Source: Phytohabitans sp052068095 (GTDB lineage: Bacteria; Actinomycetota; Actinomycetes; Mycobacteriales; Micromonosporaceae). From it: DNA of 64,000 nt. Below the pieces are notes generated by a model. It worked only from the letters and a program-made list of their open reading frames with translations. It was not told where the DNA came from and searched no databases. The DNA is taken from positions 372,001 through 436,000 of the forward strand of contig NZ_JBQHDG010000004.1 of the NCBI RefSeq assembly GCF_052068095.1. The letters are read 5' to 3'. Every line of letters begins with the position of its first letter. Positions within the stretch are counted from its first letter, which is position 1. The position numbers were made by a program, and so were the translations under genes. This document shows, in pieces, positions 17,734-25,932 of this stretch.

Positions 17734-19668
17734 TTGCACAAGCGCGTCGTAGGAGCCGTAGCAGGGGCATTGTTCGCCCTTCTGGCGCTGGTGTCGGCCG
17801 TAATTACTGATCTTTACGATCGCGATTTTCCGCAGGCCATCGGGGTCGAGAGCAGGCTTGGTCTTGACTTCGGCGACTCGCGATTTACGCCCGTGGAAGC
17901 GTTCGCGTACCTAGAGGAGCTCGATGCGCGTCTGGGTCTTGGCCTGGTCAGGGTCGTGCCGGACCTCGACGACGAGGGCGGACAGGTCTACATAGCACTC
18001 AATTCCGCAGACCTGCCGGCCGAGTTTCGTTACTTCGGCGAGGGTGTGGGCAAGGTCGTCGGCAAGGAGCGGCTGGCCCACTCCTACCCTGACGGAACCT
18101 ACCTCGTGACCGGCGATCGTGGCCGCCTCGGCGAGTTCGAGGACGCGCTGCGCCGTGATGGTGTGAGCATCCGCCGCAGCGACGCCTCTGTCGCTGACAG
18201 CCTGCGATTCGTCGTGAAGGAGGCAAGCTTCTTCGCCGCGGTCCTTGCCGCGTTCGCGCTGATCGCCGCGCTCGCGCTGTATTGGTTGTCGATGAAGGCG
18301 CGGGGGCGCGCATTGCGGGTGCTGGGTGGCTGCCCGACCGCGCGGATCCAGATGCAGGACCTGGGCGGCTTCCTCGGCGCGCTGGTGGTTTCGGCGGTCG
18401 CCGTCGCCCTAGCCGCCGCGGCGTGCGTCGGCGTGCTTCGTGGCTGGATGTACGTCGGTTCCTTCCTGAAGGCGTTGGCCGGCCTAGAGATCACCGTCAT
18501 CGTCGCGTCACTGCTCGCCGCGCTCGCCATGTCCGCCTCCGCCTGGCCGAGCGCCACCATCCTCGCCACCAGGCAACCCGCGGCGAAGAGCCTGCGCTTG
18601 GCAGCCATCGTCATCCAAGCCGCCACGTTCGTCCTGGTGGTCGCTACGGCCGGACCCGCATGGTCCGCACTCGAACGGTCGTCCGCCATCGCCGCCGAGA
18701 TGGCGCAGTGGAGAAAGCTATCGGACCAGGTCGGCCTGGCGTTCGTGGGCACCGACGACGAGATGACCGGAGTGGAGCCACAGATCGGTCAACTGGTCAA
18801 AGAGGCCGAGTCACTCGGCTCGGTCGCGTACTCGTACGCGTTCACTCCCGATTCGTCGGCGGATTTCGGAGGCTATTCGGCGGTAGCGTTCGTAAACCAG
18901 CGTTGGCTGGACCTCATGACCCGCGGCGCACGGCGGCCCGCTGTCGCACATGTGCCGTACCGCGACGTCCAAGAAATCATCGTCCCCGCGTTCGCCGACC
19001 AGTTCGCGTTGTGGTCGAGAAGCAAGGCTCCCGGCGAGGCGCAACTCGCCCAGCTCCGGTTCGTACGGCCGGTGGAGGGTTTCCGGCTACCAGTGGCGAC
19101 CGGCGGTGGAGGAGACCTGCGGTTGATGGACGACGTCCTCGTCGCCGTGATGCCCTCCCTCTACGAGGCCATCGACGATTCCAACCTGACGTCCATGATC
19201 TCGACCCACAACATTGTCTTCACCGGCGTGGCGGCGACACAGAAACTGCTGGAGCGTCACCGTCTTACCACGCCGGCGCTCCGGGTCGTCTACATCGCGG
19301 AGGAAGGGATCATCCAGGCGCGGTTCGCTGCGTACGTCGTGTGGTTGCGGAGTCTCGCGCTTGCCGCCTTGGCCGCAGCGTTCACCGTCGCCGCCGCGGT
19401 CAGCGCATTGATTACCGCCCTGCTCCACGCCAAGCGTGACTTCCCGTTACGGGCGGCGGGCCAGTCGTGGGCGCTGATCCTCCGGCGCCGCGTCGCCAAG
19501 GAATTGCTTGCCGGTCTCGGCCTCACGATGATTGTGCTGCTGTTCCAGAAACCCGACGCGATAGGCGCAATTCTCGTTGCCGCGGCACTCGGATTGCTCG
19601 TCCCCCCGCTGGGTCACCTGTTCTCCGCACAATGGTGTTTCGCCGGTGTCGGCCGGCGCCGGATCTGA
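17734..19668 (+). CDS. FtsX-like permease, resembling bacteriocin-associated integral membrane proteins
   Basis: This is a membrane component of an ABC-type system, 644 residues from TTG 17734. The frame is open from 17575, but GGAGG four bases before the TTG and the immediate hydrophobic segment LHKRVVGAVAGALFALLAL favour this start. There is one N-terminal helix, a soluble domain of about 130 residues, then four helices (FFAAVLAAFALIAALALYW onwards), a large extracytoplasmic region, and three C-terminal helices. This is the layout of MacB/FtsX permeases and of the larger bacteriocin-associated membrane proteins. The ATPase follows 13 bp downstream. The cargo or function is not known. Confidence 0.78.
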   Translation: MHKRVVGAVAGALFALLALVSAVITDLYDRDFPQAIGVESRLGLDFGDSRFTPVEAFAYLEELDARLGLGLVRVVPDLDDEGGQVYIALNSADLPAEFRYFGEGVGKVVGKERLAHSYPDGTYLVTGDRGRLGEFEDALRRDGVSIRRSDASVADSLRFVVKEASFFAAVLAAFALIAALALYWLSMKARGRALRVLGGCPTARIQMQDLGGFLGALVVSAVAVALAAAACVGVLRGWMYVGSFLKALAGLEITVIVASLLAALAMSASAWPSATILATRQPAAKSLRLAAIVIQAATFVLVVATAGPAWSALERSSAIAAEMAQWRKLSDQVGLAFVGTDDEMTGVEPQIGQLVKEAESLGSVAYSYAFTPDSSADFGGYSAVAFVNQRWLDLMTRGARRPAVAHVPYRDVQEIIVPAFADQFALWSRSKAPGEAQLAQLRFVRPVEGFRLPVATGGGGDLRLMDDVLVAVMPSLYEAIDDSNLTSMISTHNIVFTGVAATQKLLERHRLTTPALRVVYIAEEGIIQARFAAYVVWLRSLALAALAAAFTVAAAVSALITALLHAKRDFPLRAAGQSWALILRRRVAKELLAGLGLTMIVLLFQKPDAIGAILVAAALGLLVPPLGHLFSAQWCFAGVGRRRI

Positions 19669-19681
19669 TCGGAGCGAGAAG

Positions 19682-20335
19682 ATGTTGATTGCCGCGCACG
19701 GTGTCTCGAAAGCCATCGACGGGCGACTCGTGCTCGACAACGAGTCCATTCGCTGCGAGCCCGGCACCATGACGGCCCTGGTCGGCCCTAGCGGCTCTGG
19801 AAAGACCACGCTGTTGCACTGCCTCGGGCTGCTGCTCCCCGTCGACGAGGGACGCATCGTGATCGGCACAGACGACGTCACGGCATACAGAAGCGCGGCG
19901 CGACGCCGCTTCTGGCGTGATCACGCGGCGTTCGTACTTCAGGACTACGGCATCATGGACGAGGAGTCGGTCGCCTTCAACGTCGCGATGCGTGCTGGCC
20001 TCATCCCACGTCTCGCCACCGGCGCCCAGGAGCGTTTGCGGCGGACGCTCGACCGGACAGGCCTGTCGGGGCGACAAGATGAGACGGCCAGCCACCTCAG
20101 CGGCGGCGAAAAGCAGCGACTCGCTCTGGCGCGCGCCATCTACAAGCAAGCCAGGATCGTATTCGTCGACGAGCCGACCGCATCGCTCGATGCCGCCAAC
20201 CGCCAAAAGGTCATCGACCTGCTCGCCGAACTCGCCGCCGACGGCCGAACCGTGCTTGTGTCTACGCACGACTCCGAGATGATCAGCGCGTGCGACTCCC
20301 GGCACGAGATCGGTTCGAACCGTCAGGCCGCATGA
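19682..20335 (+). CDS. ABC transporter ATP-binding protein (LolD/MacB type)
   Basis: This 217-residue nucleotide-binding domain has Walker A GPSGSGKTT (about residue 36), Q-loop FVLQDYGIMDE, signature LSGGEKQRLALARA (about 140), Walker B IVFVDEPTASLD and H-loop STHD. It is complete in itself, as for the ATPases that pair with FtsX-like permeases. GGAGCGAGA lies just upstream of the ATG. The gene follows the permease by 13 bp and precedes a small exported protein by 33 bp, so the three form one operon. The complex probably works by mechanotransmission or lipid/peptide export rather than nutrient uptake; that is inference. Confidence 0.92.
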   Translation: MLIAAHGVSKAIDGRLVLDNESIRCEPGTMTALVGPSGSGKTTLLHCLGLLLPVDEGRIVIGTDDVTAYRSAARRRFWRDHAAFVLQDYGIMDEESVAFNVAMRAGLIPRLATGAQERLRRTLDRTGLSGRQDETASHLSGGEKQRLALARAIYKQARIVFVDEPTASLDAANRQKVIDLLAELAADGRTVLVSTHDSEMISACDSRHEIGSNRQAA

Positions 20336-20368
20336 CCCCCTCCATCACTCACTGCGGAAAGGTTCATC

Positions 20369-20716
20369 ATGAAGTCCGTCACCATAATTGTCCTCGGAAT
20401 CGCGTCGCTTCTGGGAGTGGGAGCGATCGCTCTATCCGGAGTGATCACGAGATCGGGCGATACACACCCGCCGTGCGACCAATTGCCCACCGTGGCCGTG
20501 GCCAGCGAAAGGCTCGCCAAAAATCAGGACCTGGCCAACGAGATCGAGTCGTTGGGTAACGGCGTCGCCGTCGAAGTGGGCAAACCGTGCGCCGCTGGAC
20601 AGGACCGCGCGCTGATCAGCGTGGCCTACGAGACAGGGTCCGAGCGCGAGGCCATCTCCGACCTGCTCACCCACCGTGACGGATTCGGCGTTCCGGTGCA
20701 CCTGGTGAAGCGTTAG
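20369..20716 (+). CDS. Small exported or membrane-anchored two-Cys protein of the ABC locus
   Basis: This 115-residue protein has an N-terminal hydrophobic helix (VTIIVLGIASLLGVGAIAL, about 4-22). A soluble domain of about 85 residues follows, with two Cys residues near 37 (PPCDQLP) and 74 (GKPCAAG) that could form a disulfide outside the membrane. No lipobox or clear AXA cleavage site is visible, so it may stay anchored. GGAAAGG precedes the ATG. By position it is the third member of the permease/ATPase operon. It could be a cargo, an accessory factor or an immunity-like protein. It does not look like lactococcin 972. Confidence 0.75.
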   Translation: MKSVTIIVLGIASLLGVGAIALSGVITRSGDTHPPCDQLPTVAVASERLAKNQDLANEIESLGNGVAVEVGKPCAAGQDRALISVAYETGSEREAISDLLTHRDGFGVPVHLVKR

Positions 20717-20793
20717 CCCCAGCCGCCTACCGGCCGCCACCCGAGCCGCCACCGCGGCAAACGGAGCCGCTCCCAGTGGTTTCCGTCCGACAG

Positions 20794-20814
20794 GCCGGCA
20801 CGGTCCGTGCCGGC
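20794..20814 (+). terminator. Hairpin after the ABC-type operon
   Basis: GCCGGCACG-GTC-CGTGCCGGC is a perfect 9-bp GC-rich stem with a 3-nt loop, 78 bp after the stop at 20716. It has no U tract, as is common for actinobacterial terminators. It likely ends the permease/ATPase/small-protein transcript. Confidence 0.6.
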
Positions 20815-20895
20815 GTACGGGGTTGAACGCGATGCGGAAGGCCTCGATAGTAGTCCGGAGACAACCTCGATCGTGTAGCCCTCGCCTCGCTACAC

Positions 20896-21441
20896 GTGAC
20901 CAGGCACCGCTGTCTTAAGGAGATGCTTCTGAACGCGCTCGCAATCGTCGCTACCACGGTAGGCCCGCTGCTCGGCGTGCTGGTAGGAGGTTGGGCGACC
21001 CATTGGACGCAGCAAAGAGGCTGGCGAAGAGACGAGCAGCGTTACCTGATGGACTCCAGACGCCAAGCGTACGGTTTGTTCCTCACCGCCGTACGCGCCT
21101 ACTTCGCGTACGCCCAAAGTCCCAGTGTCAAGATTGCCGCAGTGAAGGTCTCGGACGGCAGCGACGTCGAGATACCGATCCTCGATGAGACAGGCGTTCC
21201 TTACAAAGAACGACTCGACGCGGCACACGCGAGTGTTCGGCTAATCGCCGGCTCCACCGTGGTCGTGGAGCGTGCGCACGACCTGTCGAAGGCGGTACGT
21301 CGTGCCGTCGCCACCCGCGCGCACTACGACGCTGGGCGTATTCCGCGCGAGACTTATCTGGCCGTGTGGGCGGCGGAACGGCGGTTCATCGACACGGTTA
21401 GGGCCGAACTCGGGCTTGGCGCCGTCGAGTACGACGATTGA
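20896..21441 (+). CDS. Hypothetical protein with one N-terminal membrane helix
   Basis: This protein of up to 181 residues has a single hydrophobic segment (ALAIVATTVGPLLGVLVGGW, about 14-33). A long helical, charged cytosolic domain follows, with WTQQRGWRRDEQRYLMDSRR as a basic amphipathic start. The start is uncertain. GTG 20896 lacks a Shine-Dalgarno; AAGGAG at 20917-20922 lies directly before ATG 20923 and six bases before a CTG at 20929. Similar membrane-anchored helical proteins are common in actinomycetes and have no known role. The gene stands alone and converges with the esterase at 21511. Confidence 0.65.
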   Translation: MTRHRCLKEMLLNALAIVATTVGPLLGVLVGGWATHWTQQRGWRRDEQRYLMDSRRQAYGLFLTAVRAYFAYAQSPSVKIAAVKVSDGSDVEIPILDETGVPYKERLDAAHASVRLIAGSTVVVERAHDLSKAVRRAVATRAHYDAGRIPRETYLAVWAAERRFIDTVRAELGLGAVEYDD

Positions 21442-21510
21442 ACACGTGGACACTCAATTCGCGATCCCCTTGTACGTCCCTGGCGTAGCCATCGGGCAGC
21501 GGTCGACCAC

Positions 21511-22644
21511 CTAGGCGCGCACGCGCCGCAGAAATACCCGCGAGGGTGGCTGCCCGGGTACGCCGTGGCAGCTCACGTGGCCGAAGGCCAGCAGCAGCGT
21601 CAGGCGCAGGCACCGGCCGAGGGCCTCCTGCCCATACGCGTTGGGGTGCATCGACTCGGCGAGGGTGCTGCCCTGGCCGGGCAGGTCGATCCAGCGGATC
21701 CACTCACTCGTGGCGGCCTCCGGCGCGGTCTGCGGCTGCCGCGCCGCGCTGTGGCACAGCTCGTGGCCGCGGAACGCGTCCCGAAGGTCGAGGAACTGCG
21801 CGCGATGCGCGACCGCGACCGCGTGGAGGGTGTCGGCGAGCTGGGCCACGAGTCGCGTGTGGCCCCATTCGACGTCCGCGTCGTAGAACGGGCAGCCAGC
21901 CACCGACGTGCGGCCGTCGCGATCTGACTCCGGGTACCGCATATCCGCGGCCCTCGGCATCGGCGCCGGGTAGGACTGAAGGATCAGCCGATACGAACCG
22001 GCGCGGTACCCAGCGGTGGCCATCGCGGCGTGGACATCGTCGATCGCGCGGCCCACCCCGGCGCGCATGTCGGCAAGGCGCTGCTCTACAGCGGCCTGCT
22101 TGGCGGGGTGGCAAGGCAGCGGACCGACCTCCGGATCGAACGTCAGGTAGGCGATCACACAGTCGGTCACGATCCCCGCGAACCCGACGTCGTTGCCGCC
22201 GACCGACACCGCGATCGCCAGTACCCGATGGGTCCTGGCGACCTGCGCGAGTTGGAGGATCTGCGCCTGCATGCCGGCGGAGGTGATACCCGAGCAGGCG
22301 AGGTTGACCGGTGTGACGCCAGGAAGCCGCACCTGGGTTATCTCGGCCACGTCCGAACGCCAGCAGCCGCCGACCGTGTCGGCGTAGATCAGCGAGGGGT
22401 CGTAAGGGGCGGCGGGCGAACCGGTGTAGGCGCGGTCGGTGCCCCTGCGGTCTGCGGTGTTGTCGGCCGAGTTGCCCAGCCAGCGGCCGGCATTACCGGA
22501 GATGAAGGAGTCGCCGAGGCTGACCACCGCCAGCGGACGGCGGTCGGCCACACCGGCCGAGGCTGGTGTGTGCCCCGCCGCCGGCACCGCCGACAGCACA
22601 ACCACAACGATCGCCAAACGCGGGAACAGCCGGCGTCCAACCAT
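21511..22644 (-). CDS. Secreted SGNH/GDSL-type esterase
   Basis: This extracellular hydrolase has 377 residues from ATG 22644, with GGAGG ten bases upstream; a GTG at 22653 is also possible. The signal peptide is LAIVVVVLSAVPAAGHTPASA. SGNH blocks are visible: block I VSLGDSFISG (catalytic Ser), a Gly within ACSGITSAG, block III SVGGNDVGF (Asn) and block V ESMHPNAYGQ (catalytic His). Many Cys residues suggest disulfides outside the cell. Relatives include actinomycete lipases and esterases of the GDSL class. The substrate is unknown. The gene is monocistronic by spacing. Confidence 0.9.
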   Translation of the reverse strand: MVGRRLFPRLAIVVVVLSAVPAAGHTPASAGVADRRPLAVVSLGDSFISGNAGRWLGNSADNTADRRGTDRAYTGSPAAPYDPSLIYADTVGGCWRSDVAEITQVRLPGVTPVNLACSGITSAGMQAQILQLAQVARTHRVLAIAVSVGGNDVGFAGIVTDCVIAYLTFDPEVGPLPCHPAKQAAVEQRLADMRAGVGRAIDDVHAAMATAGYRAGSYRLILQSYPAPMPRAADMRYPESDRDGRTSVAGCPFYDADVEWGHTRLVAQLADTLHAVAVAHRAQFLDLRDAFRGHELCHSAARQPQTAPEAATSEWIRWIDLPGQGSTLAESMHPNAYGQEALGRCLRLTLLLAFGHVSCHGVPGQPPSRVFLRRVRA

Positions 22645-22919
22645 GATGACCACGCCTCCTCAGTGGAAGCCGCCTCGACGGACGAGCCGATCGTAGCGGC
22701 GCCGACACGTCCGGCGTCCTCCACTTTGCACACACTTAACCTTCGGCGTGATTGCCACGAGGCACCGCTCCCGCCGCGGCCGCCAGGCGTCGGCTGTTCG
22801 GGCGGCCCGGAGAACCCTTACCCCACACGAGAAAGAGGCGACCCTCACCCTCAGTGACGACCTGCCTGGGGCCTTCGGACGCGCAGTCCGGTCGCCCTTG
22901 CGCGTCCCGAAGGCATCCG

Positions 22920-23015
22920 GCCGGCGACGGGTTCGTATCACTGCGAGCAACCGCCACCGACCGGGACGGCACCAGCACGGAACAGACCGTCCTGCGCGCG
23001 TACCGGATCGGATGA
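22920..23015 (+). pseudogene. 3' remnant of a subtilisin-like (S8) peptidase gene
   Basis: The frame ending at 23015 encodes GDGFVSLRATATDRDG followed by TSTEQTVLRAYRIG. This matches the last residues of actinomycete S8-family secreted proteases, which commonly end with a ...SLRATATDxxGNxxEQTVIRAY pattern. Nothing of the catalytic domain is present upstream. A strong hairpin follows 14 bp after the stop, as it would after the intact gene. The remnant seems to be what is left after a deletion or rearrangement. Confidence 0.5.
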
Positions 23016-23028
23016 GCTGACATCTCAC

Positions 23029-23064
23029 GGCCGGCCCCCTGGTCGATGCGACCGGGGGCCGGCC
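23029..23064. terminator. Strong hairpin terminator
   Basis: A 15-bp stem (GGCCGGCCCC...GGTC paired with GACC...GGGGCCGGCC) has one T bulge and a 5-nt loop. It lies between the S8 remnant (plus strand) and the convergent SnoaL-like gene ending at 23089. It can serve both directions. Confidence 0.75.
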
Positions 23065-23088
23065 CTGTGCGGCAACCGCTAGCGGCTG

Positions 23089-23556
23089 CTACCAGCTCGG
23101 CTCTCGGTCGCGCTGCATCAGTGGAGGAATGCGGTAGTTGGCGTAGGTGTATTTGCCGGTGATCGCTCCATCGGTGTCGAAATGGAAGACATCGACGCCG
23201 TGCCACCGCATGTGCGTGCCGTACCGCAGGCGTGCGAACAGCCGCAGCGCCAAGGGGACGGCACGTCCACGCGGGCCGGAGATGTCGATCCGGCACACCC
23301 AGCGGATGGCCGCCCGCCGCCGGGCCTGGTCGACGAGCCGGTCGTACACCTCGAAGCGCATAGCGCCGTATCGGCCGGCGAACTGTGGCGCGAACTCTGC
23401 TCGGATAGCGGCCCGGCCGTGATGTGTGACGCCGTTGCCCGGACAGTACTCCGCCGTTTCCGAGAAGAACGACATCACCCTGTCAAGGTCGTTGTCGTTG
23501 AAGGCCGCGACGAACTCCTCGATGACATCGGCCAAATCACGCTTCGCATCTGTCAC
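23089..23556 (-). CDS. SnoaL/NTF2-like protein
   Basis: This 155-residue protein has the NTF2-like cone fold pattern. The N-terminal helix VIEEFVAAFNDNDLDRVMSF precedes FSETAEYCPG, then HHGRAAIRAEFAPQF, paired beta strands and the closing HGVDVFHFDTDGAITGKYTY. That tail is typical of SnoaL-like polyketide cyclase or steroid-isomerase-like proteins and of many small-molecule-binding relatives. The specific reaction is unknown. The gene has no obvious operon partner; the stop faces the strong hairpin at 23029. Confidence 0.85.
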   Translation of the reverse strand: MTDAKRDLADVIEEFVAAFNDNDLDRVMSFFSETAEYCPGNGVTHHGRAAIRAEFAPQFAGRYGAMRFEVYDRLVDQARRRAAIRWVCRIDISGPRGRAVPLALRLFARLRYGTHMRWHGVDVFHFDTDGAITGKYTYANYRIPPLMQRDREPSW

Positions 23557-23793
23557 GGCAGAGGCCTACTCCCTTGTCGTTCTGGGCGACGGAAGTCGTC
23601 GCGCTTTGTCGTCGAACAATGCGGGGGCCACTGCTCGACGATGGCCAACCGGGCAGTGGGCGGGCCAGTCACGGCGCAGCATAGCCGCCATCACCTGGAT
23701 GGGGCGGAGCGGCTCGAGCCATCAGACAGGGCGGGATCGGCGCCGCCTGTGGCGCGCGCACGGGCGCAGGCGGTGGTTGGGAGAGGCGGTGCC

Positions 23794-24390
23794 TCACGCC
23801 CGGAAGGTCAGGCCGAACTCGGCACCCAGCTGCCGCACCGCCTCGGGATCGCCGAAGACGGCCTGCGGCCCGTAGGCGCCGTCGTAGATCTCGACGGCGC
23901 ACCACCGAGCAGGCGAGCCGGCCGGCACGAGTTCGTGAATGCGCATGGCGAACGTCATCACGGCATCGAACTCCTCCTCGTCCTCGTCCTCGTCGTGCGG
24001 GATCCGCCACTCGCGCGGCTCCCCGTCGCAGCGGAACCGCAGCGCATGGTGACCGCCCGCCTCGTCGTCCACCACGTCGACGTCCGTGATCGTGATCAGT
24101 CCACGCGTGCGGTCCGCGATCAACCGCAACTGCTCCTCGTACAGTTGGGGCCCGTCTTCACATACTCCGCGGAAGGCATCTGGGTCGGCGTCGTACCAGA
24201 TCCCCAGACTGTCGAGCAGCCTCAGCACGGCCCGGTCGTCCGGCACACCGAAGTAGTCAAGCGTCCTGTCCAACATGTCCGGTTCCAGGGCATCTAACGC
24301 TGTCTGCGCGTCTACGAGGCCGAGCTCGACCACGCGCTCCGTCACCTGGCGAATGGTCAATGTGGACTCCACAGGTTGCAGGTCATCCAT
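23794..24390 (-). CDS. Acidic hypothetical protein
   Basis: This cytosolic protein has 198 residues from ATG 24390 (MDDLQPVES). The longer open frame to 24582 runs through the upstream gene and is low-complexity. It has a helical N-terminal half (RQVTERVVELGLVDAQTALD), a YFGVPDD segment, and a strongly acidic stretch (PHDEDEDEEEFDA) before the C-terminal domain. It overlaps the end of the NlpC/P60-type gene by 8 bp (ATGGATGA), so the two are translationally coupled. I do not recognise the family. The coupling suggests a role tied to the secreted peptidase-like protein, though this one has no signal peptide. Confidence 0.7.
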   Translation of the reverse strand: MDDLQPVESTLTIRQVTERVVELGLVDAQTALDALEPDMLDRTLDYFGVPDDRAVLRLLDSLGIWYDADPDAFRGVCEDGPQLYEEQLRLIADRTRGLITITDVDVVDDEAGGHHALRFRCDGEPREWRIPHDEDEDEEEFDAVMTFAMRIHELVPAGSPARWCAVEIYDGAYGPQAVFGDPEAVRQLGAEFGLTFRA

Positions 24391-25300
24391 TGTCGACGGT
24401 CGTAACGCCGAGGATGCGGTAGGCGGCGACGAAGCGGCTGCTCCACCACGAGGTATTGGCGTGGAAGCCGACTTTGACCCCGGGGCTGCGGGCGTCGTAG
24501 AGGGTGTCGTCCCCGGCCCAGAAGGCGACGTGCGTGATGTAGCGACCGTTGTCGACGGTGTTGGTGTAGAAGAGCAGGTCACCGATCTTCAGGTCCGAGG
24601 TCGGAATCCGCTTGGCGTATTTCTTCGCGGGAGAGGTATGGGTCCGCGCCCAGTCGTAGATCTGTTCGGCGGTGCGGACGCTGCTCGTGTCGAAATCGGG
24701 GAAGTTTCCGACCTCGTTGTAGGAGGTGAGCAGGAGCCCCGAGCAGTCATAGGCTGGACCCGTACCACCCAACAAGTAGTCGGCACCCTGCTTGTCGACA
24801 GCTTTCCGGTAGGCGATCCTGGTCCAGTTGAAGATATTCCTCTCCTGGTAGCAGGAGGTCCCCTGCTCGGTCGTCCCGTTCTGGACCTTCACCAGAAGGT
24901 GGTTGAGGTCGGCGAGGTTGCTTGGGTTCCATTCGAACTTGGCGCCATCCTGATGGGTGCCGTTGCCGCCCCTGAGGACGAAGTAGGCGTTGTCGCCGGG
25001 GAAGACGAAGGGCTCCGCGTTGTGGTCCTCGTCGTGGGCCTGGATCCGCAGGACCGGAGAGATGTTGGCCGCCGTGCCGGTGTCTTCGACGCGCCACCAG
25101 ATGTTCACCTTGTTCGGGCCTTCCCAGCCGACCTGGATGAAGGCCTCGGCGCCCGGGCAGGAGACGGTGAGCGTGCCGCTCGGGTTGGCCAAACCGTCTG
25201 CGGACGCCGGAGGCACCGCCACGAAGACGCCACCGGAAATCGCGACCGCGCAGGCCGCGATCAGCGTCTCGATTCTGCGTTTCAGATGCTTCCCTTTCAT
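24383..25300 (-). CDS. Secreted NlpC/P60-like cell-wall protein
   Basis: This exported protein has 305 residues. The signal peptide is IAACAVAISGGVFVAVPPASA (about 15-35). A beta-rich region of about 110 residues follows (SGTLTVSCPGAEAFIQVGWE onwards). The C-terminal NlpC/P60-type cysteine peptidase fold has YDCSGLLLTSYN (catalytic Cys, about 186) and THVAFWAGDDTLYDARSPG (catalytic His). Members cut peptidoglycan stem peptides. The N-terminal domain is not recognised and may target the substrate. GGAG precedes the ATG by eight bases. It is coupled to the acidic hypothetical gene at 23794. Confidence 0.85.
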   Translation of the reverse strand: MKGKHLKRRIETLIAACAVAISGGVFVAVPPASADGLANPSGTLTVSCPGAEAFIQVGWEGPNKVNIWWRVEDTGTAANISPVLRIQAHDEDHNAEPFVFPGDNAYFVLRGGNGTHQDGAKFEWNPSNLADLNHLLVKVQNGTTEQGTSCYQERNIFNWTRIAYRKAVDKQGADYLLGGTGPAYDCSGLLLTSYNEVGNFPDFDTSSVRTAEQIYDWARTHTSPAKKYAKRIPTSDLKIGDLLFYTNTVDNGRYITHVAFWAGDDTLYDARSPGVKVGFHANTSWWSSRFVAAYRILGVTTVDNG

Positions 25301-25525
25301 GGTGGAGATCTCCTTTCAGCGCGGGATCGGCGAGACGGCCGCCAGCCGCGCCCCCGTACAGGTCATAGCCTGCGCGGCTGGGCGCGGCACCGACCGGGTG
25401 GTCTATGCCGCCGCCCAACTCGTCCGTGGTGAACACCTCAGGGTGAGGCTTCTTTGAAACAGGGCTAGTTCTGCAATACCGTGGCGTCGAGGTGGCGGTG
25501 CACCCGACCGATCCGGGTGAGCATG
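25301..25525. other. Upstream region of the NlpC/P60-like gene
   Basis: This 225-bp stretch holds a short inverted repeat CCTCA-GGG-TGAGG at 25436-25448 and no supported gene. It may contain the promoter of the NlpC/P60-like gene. I found no match to the c-di-AMP riboswitch known before some actinobacterial cell-wall hydrolase genes. Confidence 0.4.
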
Positions 25526-25787
25526 CTATGTGTGCCAACCCCGTCCGCTCTGCTTGGCATACGTAGCCAGGTCCTGCATCGTCGCGTCATCCAGAGCCAG
25601 CGCGGACTGCCCCGTCCCGGTCACTCTGAAGGCGCCCGCCGAGGCCGGCGCGGCCCGCACCGGCATGCCCCCGGGAGCGAGAATCGCCGCGTTGTTTCTT
25701 GGCGCTGCTACGTGCGGGGCCTGCCGCGACCACCGTCAGGCCTGCGGTGACCGCCAGCGAGACGAGCAGGGCCAGGACTCGTCGCAT
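25526..25787 (-). pseudogene. Frameshifted small secreted protein
   Basis: The minus strand starts MRRVLALLVSLAVTAGLTVV and AAGPARSS, a good signal peptide, then becomes Arg/Gly-rich and non-protein-like. In the next frame a sensible continuation reads NAAILAPGGMPVRAAPASAG, FRVTGTGQSALALDD and ATMQDLATYAKQSGRG, stopping at 25526. Joining the two needs one frameshift near 25685-25700. The intact protein would be about 85 residues. Its family is not recognised. A sequencing error is the other explanation. Confidence 0.5.
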
Positions 25788-25932
25788 CTATCGTGTCCTC
25801 TCGAAGGAAACCGGGTGATATCCCGCTCGGTCGGCTGAAGTACCCTGATCGTTGCGTTTCGGGGGTTCGCTGTGACCCAACGAATCCGCGAACTTTCGTC
25901 GGCCTGGACCGTCGGTCACCCCGAGGAGGACC

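Noticed and set aside
25301..25450. c-di-AMP riboswitch before the NlpC/P60-like gene
   Set aside because: Such elements are known before some actinobacterial wall hydrolases, but the conserved core segments were not found here on either strand.
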